A stretch of DNA of 48,791 bases from Deltaproteobacteria bacterium RBG_16_64_85. Its GTDB lineage: Bacteria; Desulfobacterota; Deferrimicrobia; Deferrimicrobiales; Deferrimicrobiaceae. The notes under the pieces were generated by a model. That model ran no database searches. It was not told the DNA's origin and worked only from the letters and a program-made list of their open reading frames with translations. How positions within the stretch are numbered: the first letter of the stretch is position 1; every line of letters begins with the position of its first letter. Location: assembly GCA_001798885.1 (NCBI GenBank), contig MGQW01000014.1, forward strand, positions 1-48,791, in the 5' to 3' direction. Below, one piece after another: positions 43,370 through 48,791 of the stretch. The position numbers were made by a program, and so were the translations under genes.

Positions 43370-45520
43370 TTATTTCTCCGTCATGGTCCAGACGCCTTCC
43401 CATTTCTCCGGCGGATGGTCGATCAAGGCCCGGCATTTCCGGGCATAGGCGGCGGCAGGGGGATCGGTTTTTTCCGTCGCCAGGAACGACTCGAGGGCCA
43501 CGGAAAACCTTCCCGCGTAGAATTCCTGAAGCCCCTTGGCGAATGTGGAAAGCGGTTTTTCGCGGGCGGCGAATTCTTGCGGGGGCAACAGCTCGAAGAT
43601 CCGCACCGGTTCCTTCCTCCCCACCACGGCGACCCGGGAGATTTCCCGGGGGGCAAACCGGTCTCCCAATGCGCTCCGCATGGCTTCCGAGGCCAGGACA
43701 TAGGTGCCGAATTGCTTGTTGATCCCCTCGAGCCGGGAGGCGAGGTTGACGGCGTCTCCGAAAATCGTGTAGTCGAATCGGTTGCGGGATCCCATGTTGC
43801 CGACGACGGCGACCCCGGTGTGGAGACCGATGCGCATGAACAGGTCCTTGCCGATTTTTCCCCGGATGACGGGACGCAGCTCGGAAAGCTTCGCCTGGCA
43901 GCGAACCGCGGCGCGGGCGGCCCGCTCGGCGTGATCGGGCTGCTCCAGGGGGGCGTTCCAGAACGCGATGATGGCGTCGCCCACGTACTTGTCGAGGGTC
44001 CCGCCCTCTTCGTGGATGATGTCCGTCATCGCCGACAGATACTCGTTGAGCAGCCCGGTCAGCGCCTCCGGGTCCAGGCCTTCCGCAATGGCCGTGAACC
44101 CCTGAAGATCGGAGAAGAAAATCGAGAGGGTCCGCCGCTCGCCGCCCAGTTTCAAAAACTCCGGGTGCGCGATGAGCTGCTCGATGACGTCGGGGCTCAG
44201 GTACTGCCGGAAGGCGTTTTTGATGAACCGTTTCTGTTTTCCCTCCGTGGCATAGTTCACGGCCAGCGCGCCGAGGAGCGACAGGGAAACCGCCGCCTGC
44301 TGGACGACCAGCGGAAGCCAGCTTCCCTTCCAGTAGGCGACAAGAGACAGCAGGACGGGCAGGGGAAGACAGACCGCGAAGAACAGCATGCTCTTCCACG
44401 CGCTCCGGGAAAAGGTGACCGGGATCGCGGACAGCAGTGCCAAAAGGAGCGTCAGGGCCACCACGGCCTGCGGGGCCGCATCCGCCAGGAAATCCCCCTC
44501 CATCAGGTTGTCCAGCGCCGTCGCAAGGATCTCGGAACCCGGGAACACGCCACCGACCGGTGCGGGCCGCAGATCGTAAAGTCCCGGCGCGCTGAACCCG
44601 AAGATGACGTGGCAGTCCCGGAAAGCGTTCGGGTCCCGGATGACCGGGTCCTCTCCGTCCTGAAGGCGCAGCTCGGATTGGATCACGGCAGCGACGCTGT
44701 ACTGCCGGTAGGTCGTCCCGGATGCACCCCGGAAACGGAGAATGGCGTACCCTTCTTTATCGATCGGTACCGTCTTCCCTGCGATCGCCATCTCGCCCGG
44801 TCGAATCGCAACCCCGGACCCCGGGGATGCAACCAGCAGGCTCGCCAGCGCAAGCGAAGGGATCGCTTTCCCGTCGAAGAACCGGAACAGCCGCACTCGC
44901 CGATACACGCCATCGGGATCGGGATTTTGCTGGACGTCGGCAAGGATCGCCGCCCGGGAGGCTATTTCCGGAATGGGGAACAACGCCCGGGACGCGGCGA
45001 CGCCGTCACGGGCCGGGCTCGCGGACAACCATTGCTCCAGCCCCTTGATCTCCAGCGGAACCGCCGGAATCGTGCTCGGCCAGGCGGTTGCGCTTCCGGT
45101 TTTTTCCCCGAGGAAAAGCGCGCCCACGAATCCTTTGTGGCTGCCGATGGCGCTTCCAAGGGCGAGATCGTCCGCCACGCCGTATTTGGAGGGCTCCGTA
45201 AAAAGAACGTCGAAAGCGACGCTTTTCGCGCCGACTCGCTTGAGATACCCGAGGATGGCGCCGTAGGCTTCCCGCGGCCATGGCCACGACAGACCGTTTT
45301 CCTTCTGGCCCCAGTCGAGGCTTTGCTGGTCCAGGAGAATCAGGCGAATCTTATCGGTGGAGGGGGCCGGCCGGGCCATGCGGCTCACGCGCCAATCCCA
45401 TGTGCGGTATTCCCATCGGTCCAGCCAGCCGGCCGCCCACAGAAGCGACGCCACGGCGGTGGAAGCGAGCGCCACCAGCGCCCCCTCCAGGATTTTTTTT
45501 CCGGCGGGAGGGAATTCCAC
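43370..45520 (-). CDS. CHASE2-domain class III adenylate cyclase
   Basis: The GTG at 45520, six bases after the M48 stop, gives 716 residues; the frame extends upstream only as a shadow of the protease gene. The layout is: TM helix, an extracytoplasmic CHASE2 sensor (about 40-330; IRLILLDQQSLDWGQ, YPVT-like strands), three closely spaced TM helices (about 340-420), then a class III cyclase domain (about 450-640). Catalytic residues are present: metal aspartates in FFSDLQGFT and VGDAIIAFW, the adenine-selecting lysine in TLDKYVGD, and NLASRLEG with the transition-state Asn and Arg. An ATP-specific cyclase producing cAMP is predicted. The signal sensed by CHASE2 is unknown. Confidence 0.9.
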   Translation of the reverse strand: MEFPPAGKKILEGALVALASTAVASLLWAAGWLDRWEYRTWDWRVSRMARPAPSTDKIRLILLDQQSLDWGQKENGLSWPWPREAYGAILGYLKRVGAKSVAFDVLFTEPSKYGVADDLALGSAIGSHKGFVGALFLGEKTGSATAWPSTIPAVPLEIKGLEQWLSASPARDGVAASRALFPIPEIASRAAILADVQQNPDPDGVYRRVRLFRFFDGKAIPSLALASLLVASPGSGVAIRPGEMAIAGKTVPIDKEGYAILRFRGASGTTYRQYSVAAVIQSELRLQDGEDPVIRDPNAFRDCHVIFGFSAPGLYDLRPAPVGGVFPGSEILATALDNLMEGDFLADAAPQAVVALTLLLALLSAIPVTFSRSAWKSMLFFAVCLPLPVLLSLVAYWKGSWLPLVVQQAAVSLSLLGALAVNYATEGKQKRFIKNAFRQYLSPDVIEQLIAHPEFLKLGGERRTLSIFFSDLQGFTAIAEGLDPEALTGLLNEYLSAMTDIIHEEGGTLDKYVGDAIIAFWNAPLEQPDHAERAARAAVRCQAKLSELRPVIRGKIGKDLFMRIGLHTGVAVVGNMGSRNRFDYTIFGDAVNLASRLEGINKQFGTYVLASEAMRSALGDRFAPREISRVAVVGRKEPVRIFELLPPQEFAAREKPLSTFAKGLQEFYAGRFSVALESFLATEKTDPPAAAYARKCRALIDHPPEKWEGVWTMTEK

Positions 45521-45525
45521 TTTCG

Positions 45526-46446
45526 CTAGATCTTCCCCAGAGCCTTGCGGAATCTCCCCTGCCGGGCGGAAACCTCGAATGAGGCCGCACCGACGACGTT
45601 CAAGGATTCGATGTCGTCGATCCGGCTTTTCGGCGAAGGATGCGTTTTGGCGAAATCGGGTCCGCCGGGCTTGAGATTTTTCTCCATCTCGCTGAGCATC
45701 GCGATCAGCCCGTTGGGGCTGTAGCCGACACGGGAAAGTATCGTGACGGCGGCAGCATCGGCCTCCCGCTCGAAGCTGCGGGAATACCCGTTGTTGATCA
45801 TGGTGGAGGTAACATCGCTGATCGAGCCCTCGAATGCCTTGGTCAGATCGGCAAGTTCCTTGCTGCCGAAGGTCTTGGCGCCCTCCGCGGCCAAGGTCGT
45901 CAACGCTTGCGTCAGCCGGCTCTTGTCGATCGCCTGAAGCCCGTGCCGAAGCTGGACGTGCCCGATTTCGTGGGCCAGCACGGCGGCGACCGCATTCTCG
46001 CTTTTGCAACAGCGCAGCATGCCGCGGGAGACGAAAATCAGGCCTCCGGGCGCCGCGAAGGCGTTGACCTCTCCCGAATCCAGGATCAGGAAACGGTAGC
46101 CGCCGAACGTCTCCGGCCGGTCGGAGGCTTGCGCCAGGGTCTGTCCCAGGAGGTTCAGGTAGTTGTTGGCCTCGGCGTTCGTGTAAGGCTTGTACTTGTT
46201 GACGATGACCGCCCCGACGGACCTTCCGATGTAATATTCCTGCTCCGGGGTGATATCCTCGAAGGACTTTGCCACAGCCGAAGTGGTTTTGGTAATCGAT
46301 TTCGCCTGATCCCCCGTCACGAGCCCCTTCGATTGAGCCACCGATGTGCCTATTTTCGCCGCTTCTTCGAGAGTTGCGCAGCCCTGCCAACCGGCCAGGC
46401 TTACGAGGAGGAACGCGAATCCTGTCGCGCAGCGCAGCCTTCTCAT
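45526..46446 (-). CDS. M48-family metalloprotease lipoprotein
   Basis: The 306-residue protein has a lipoprotein signal (AFLLVSLAGWQGC). The M48 zinc motif HEXXH is seen as LAHEIGHVQLRHG (about residues 158-170), and the third ligand region follows in FEREADAAAV. IYVSRG-like strand sequence FVSRGMLRCCKSENAVAAVL precedes it. Relatives (BepA/LoiP/YcaL type) are periplasmic proteases of the outer-membrane quality-control system. The start overlaps the stop of the SH3 gene (ATGA), and the adenylate cyclase gene follows six bases later, so the three are co-transcribed. The family is clear but the substrate is not. Confidence 0.9.
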   Translation of the reverse strand: MRRLRCATGFAFLLVSLAGWQGCATLEEAAKIGTSVAQSKGLVTGDQAKSITKTTSAVAKSFEDITPEQEYYIGRSVGAVIVNKYKPYTNAEANNYLNLLGQTLAQASDRPETFGGYRFLILDSGEVNAFAAPGGLIFVSRGMLRCCKSENAVAAVLAHEIGHVQLRHGLQAIDKSRLTQALTTLAAEGAKTFGSKELADLTKAFEGSISDVTSTMINNGYSRSFEREADAAAVTILSRVGYSPNGLIAMLSEMEKNLKPGGPDFAKTHPSPKSRIDDIESLNVVGAASFEVSARQGRFRKALGKI

Positions 46447-46943
46447 TTGCCACCTCCCTGGACGGGGGCCAGGTCCCCTTCACGGAGGAAGGCGCTGATT
46501 TTTTCCTGCGGGACTTTCATGGTCTGCATCCTGTCGATCCAGGAGAAGTCGATCTCCTGGTGCTTCCTCTTGAATTCCGCCTCCACGTCGGCGTTGAATC
46601 CCTTGCCGGCCAGGGCCAGCTCTCCGCTGGAGGCCGCAATCTCCGCATCCTTTTTGCTGGCCTTGAGGACGATTCTCTTTTCACTCAAGGCGGAGGAATG
46701 CATCCATCCGGGAGGGCCTTTCCCGGGGGGGACGATTCGGATCCATCCGTCCTTGTCCTCGAGGACCTCGACGCGATCGCCGTAGGATAAGGTCGCGAGG
46801 ATTTTCCCCAGGAAGGAAGGAGTCGCCCTCACCTGCCCCTGTTTCACCTGCACGCTCATCTCCTTCCTGCCCTCTCCCACGGCCGCGGAAACCGTCAGGA
46901 GCACGAGGCAGGAAACCAGCAGCACGTAAAAACGCGCGATCAT
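46443..46943 (-). CDS. Exported SH3-like domain protein
   Basis: The ATG at 46943 is preceded by GGAGG and begins a signal peptide (IARFYVLLVSCLVLLTVSAAV); a longer frame adds 12 residues. The mature 140 residues start with a bacterial SH3 domain (VKQGQVRATPSFLGKILATLSYGDRVEVLEDKDGWIRI, ending in PPGWMHSSALSE). A charged helical segment with Lys/Glu follows. SH3 domains of this type bind peptidoglycan or stems in the periplasm. The last four bases overlap the M48 protease gene. It may recruit or regulate the protease at the cell wall. Function is inferred only from the domain. Confidence 0.78.
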   Translation of the reverse strand: MIARFYVLLVSCLVLLTVSAAVGEGRKEMSVQVKQGQVRATPSFLGKILATLSYGDRVEVLEDKDGWIRIVPPGKGPPGWMHSSALSEKRIVLKASKKDAEIAASSGELALAGKGFNADVEAEFKRKHQEIDFSWIDRMQTMKVPQEKISAFLREGDLAPVQGGGK

Positions 46944-47145
46944 TGCATCCCTCCATGTTCCGGAATTCGCCCGATCCATAAACTTACCTGTAGCGAGGCG
47001 CTCGGGGTTCCACCACTTCGGCCAGGGGCCCGGTCAAACGAAGTCCCGAAAAACGTTCCTTCCTGATGATGAAGTCTTCTGTGAGACAATTCAAGCGTTA
47101 CGACTGCGAGCACACCCGGGAGATTCCTCGGAGGAGGGCAAAAAC

Positions 47146-48791
47146 ATGGGCAAGAAGATCGTCATCATCGGTGGAGTCAGCATCGGGCCGAAGGCGGCGG
47201 CCCGGGCCCGCCGCAGGGACCCCGACGCGGACATCACGATCCTCGAAAAGGGGGAATACCTCTCGTACGCGGGGTGCGGCACCCCGTATTTCATCGCCGG
47301 GAAGATCGTCGACTACGAAGAACTCATGATGACTCCCGCCGGGATCGTCATGGATACGGCCTTCTTCAAGAACATCAAGGCAGTCCACGTGCACAACAAG
47401 ACGATGGCCGAAGACATCGACCCCCTGGGGAAGATCGTCCGGGGAGTGAATGTGGACACCGGGGAGCGGCTCGAATTCCCCTACGACCAGCTTGTCATCG
47501 CCACCGGATCCATGCCGGTCCGTCCCTCCCTGCCCGGGATCGATCTCCAGGGTGTGCACGTGCTGAGCAACCTGGAGGAGGCCATCGAGATCCGCAAGGA
47601 GGTGGAAGACGGCAGGCGGCGTGTCGTCATCGTCGGGGCGGGTCTTATCGGGATGGAGATGGCCGAGGCCTTCGCCGCCCGGGGAGCCGAGATCACGATG
47701 GTGGAGTTGAAGGACCAGGTTCTGCCCGCCCTCCTCGACAGGGAGATGGCGTTCCTCGTGGAAAAGCATCTTGCGGCAAAGAAGGTGACCGTTAAAACCG
47801 GTGTTGCCGTCCAGGGGCTGTCCGGCGACGACCAGGGTCGGGTCACCCGGGTGGTCACCACCCACGGCGACCTCCCGGCCGACCTTGTCCTCGTCGCGGT
47901 AGGAGTCCGGCCGAACGTGACGCTGGCCGCGGCGGCGGGGCTTGCCATCGGACACCGGGGAGGGATCGTCGTCGACGAGTACCTGCGGACCTCGGACCCG
48001 GACATCTTCGCCGGCGGCGACTGCGTTGAAAATCGTCACCTCCTCACCGGTGAGCCGGTCTACGCCCCGAGGGGATCCACTTCGAACAAGCACGGCCGCG
48101 TGATCGGCGACAACCTGACCGGAGGCGCCACGCGATACCCCGGCATCCTCGGTTCGACCATCCTCAAGATCTTCGACTACAATGTGGGGTCGACAGGGCT
48201 CGGCGAACGCACCGCAAGGGAGCGCGGTTACGACGTGTCCACTTCGCTGACCCCCGGGCCGGACCGGGCCCACTACTATCCAGGGGCGAAGCTCCTCGTG
48301 CTCAAAGGGGTGGCGGATCGGAAGACCGGTACGCTGCTGGGACTTCAGGCGGTCGGCCCCGGCGAAGCGTCCAAGCGGATCGACACGGCGGCCCTCGCCA
48401 TCGCGCAGCGGATGACCCTTGGCGAGATCGCGTCAGCGGATTTCTGCTACGCTCCCCCCTACTCCGGGGCAATGGACAATCTGGTCCATCTCGCCAACAC
48501 CCTCGAGAACAAGGTCATGGGCCTCGCGGTGAGCCGGTCGCCTCTGGCGATCCGGCGGATGATCGACGAGGGAGAGGACTTCGTCCTTCTCGATGTGCGG
48601 ACCCTGGAAGAACACGTGGACGCACGGATCGCGGACCCGCGGCACCGCTTCATCCCCTTGGAGGAGCTGCGGGAACGGGCCGCCGAATTGCCCAGGGACA
48701 AGGAGGTCGTGGCGTATTGCCAGACGGCCCTTCGGGGGTACGAGGCGATGCGGATCCTCAAGGGGGCCGGGTTCGGGAAGGCAAGCTACCT
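47146..48791 (+). CDS. CoA-disulfide/persulfide reductase with rhodanese domain (3' end missing)
   Basis: The ATG at 47146 follows GGAGGAGG; the frame is open to the window end (548 complete codons). The flavoprotein part (about 1-450) has FAD motif VIIGGVSIGPKAAARARR, the active cysteine C44 in SYAGCGTPYF, an NADH fold (VVIVGAGLIGMEMAEAFAARG), and DIFAGGDCVE. A rhodanese domain starts near residue 470 (DFVLLDVRTLEEH), with a CQTALRG active-site loop. This pairing is typical of CoADR-Rhd or NADH-dependent persulfide reductases. It reduces CoA disulfides or CoA-persulfides with NAD(P)H in the cytoplasm. Its single-cysteine centre distinguishes it from thioredoxin reductase. Divergent from the SH3 gene by about 200 bases. 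Confidence 0.88.
   Translation, partial: MGKKIVIIGGVSIGPKAAARARRRDPDADITILEKGEYLSYAGCGTPYFIAGKIVDYEELMMTPAGIVMDTAFFKNIKAVHVHNKTMAEDIDPLGKIVRGVNVDTGERLEFPYDQLVIATGSMPVRPSLPGIDLQGVHVLSNLEEAIEIRKEVEDGRRRVVIVGAGLIGMEMAEAFAARGAEITMVELKDQVLPALLDREMAFLVEKHLAAKKVTVKTGVAVQGLSGDDQGRVTRVVTTHGDLPADLVLVAVGVRPNVTLAAAAGLAIGHRGGIVVDEYLRTSDPDIFAGGDCVENRHLLTGEPVYAPRGSTSNKHGRVIGDNLTGGATRYPGILGSTILKIFDYNVGSTGLGERTARERGYDVSTSLTPGPDRAHYYPGAKLLVLKGVADRKTGTLLGLQAVGPGEASKRIDTAALAIAQRMTLGEIASADFCYAPPYSGAMDNLVHLANTLENKVMGLAVSRSPLAIRRMIDEGEDFVLLDVRTLEEHVDARIADPRHRFIPLEELRERAAELPRDKEVVAYCQTALRGYEAMRILKGAGFGKASY

Noticed and set aside
45521-46483. N-terminal extension of the adenylate cyclase by about 320 residues
   Set aside because: It overlaps the whole M48 protease gene in another frame and has no domain; the GTG at 45520 starts just before the first membrane helix.

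Overview
The window is about 48.8 kb of GC-rich DNA (roughly two thirds G+C), densely coded on both strands. It looks like the chromosome of an anaerobic or facultative Gram-negative bacterium. Outer-membrane proteins, TolC, RND and Emr-type pumps and lipoproteins show two membranes. A Ni-CO dehydrogenase operon, a multi-haem cytochrome and a Rieske/cytochrome b complex would fit a deltaproteobacterial (Desulfobacterota-like) lineage. That placement is inference; no rRNA or tRNA gene was recognised. Both ends cut through genes.

Layout. (1) 1-5223: 3' part of a giant trimodular enzyme related to propionyl-CoA synthase, with ligase, then MDR-type enoyl-CoA reductase, then enoyl-CoA hydratase; this order differs from the ligase-hydratase-reductase order I recall for Chloroflexus. 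(2) 5345-12316: envelope and housekeeping genes: a beta-barrel-like protein, an OmpA-like lipoprotein, a hot-dog thioesterase, glutamate dehydrogenase, and a translationally coupled epmA-MFS-amidohydrolase operon. (3) 12359-17275: EmrA/EmrB/TolC-type tripartite efflux with a YbaK-like deacylase gene inside and a hairpin-forming repeat between emrA and emrB. (4) 17281-18191: PaaI-type thioesterase and gamma-carbonic anhydrase.

(5) 18268-30760, all on the minus strand: a respiratory operon running from a GltD-like flavoprotein with ferredoxin domain through Rieske protein, cytochrome b, a hexahaem cytochrome c, an exported NarG-like molybdoenzyme (Tat lipoprotein), its NarH-like Fe-S subunit, a haem-b gamma subunit and a TorD-family chaperone, with a GH15 glucoamylase at the tail. 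The simplest model is quinol -> cytochrome b/Rieske -> cytochrome c -> gamma -> beta -> alpha -> an oxyanion outside the cytoplasm. It is analogous to the haloarchaeal pNar arrangement, but the substrate is unknown. A divergent Rrf2-type Fe-S regulator sits upstream.

(6) 31449-36461: a small membrane protein, then cooF-cooS-FAD oxidoreductase-cooC, a CO-oxidising module predicted to feed electrons to a flavoprotein. Four direct repeats abut its likely promoter. (7) 36466-40729: RND pump and its periplasmic adaptor. (8) 40945-46943: a cyclic-nucleotide cluster: a class II phosphodiesterase-like metallo-hydrolase, an MscS channel with a cyclic-nucleotide-binding domain, a CHASE2 adenylate cyclase, an M48 lipoprotein protease and an SH3-like envelope protein. 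(9) 47146-end: 5' part of a CoA-disulfide/persulfide reductase with a rhodanese domain.

The most notable items are the module-swapped propionyl-CoA-synthase-like enzyme, the Rieske/cytb/hexahaem-linked molybdoenzyme operon, the make-sense-degrade cAMP cluster and the repeat array before cooF.
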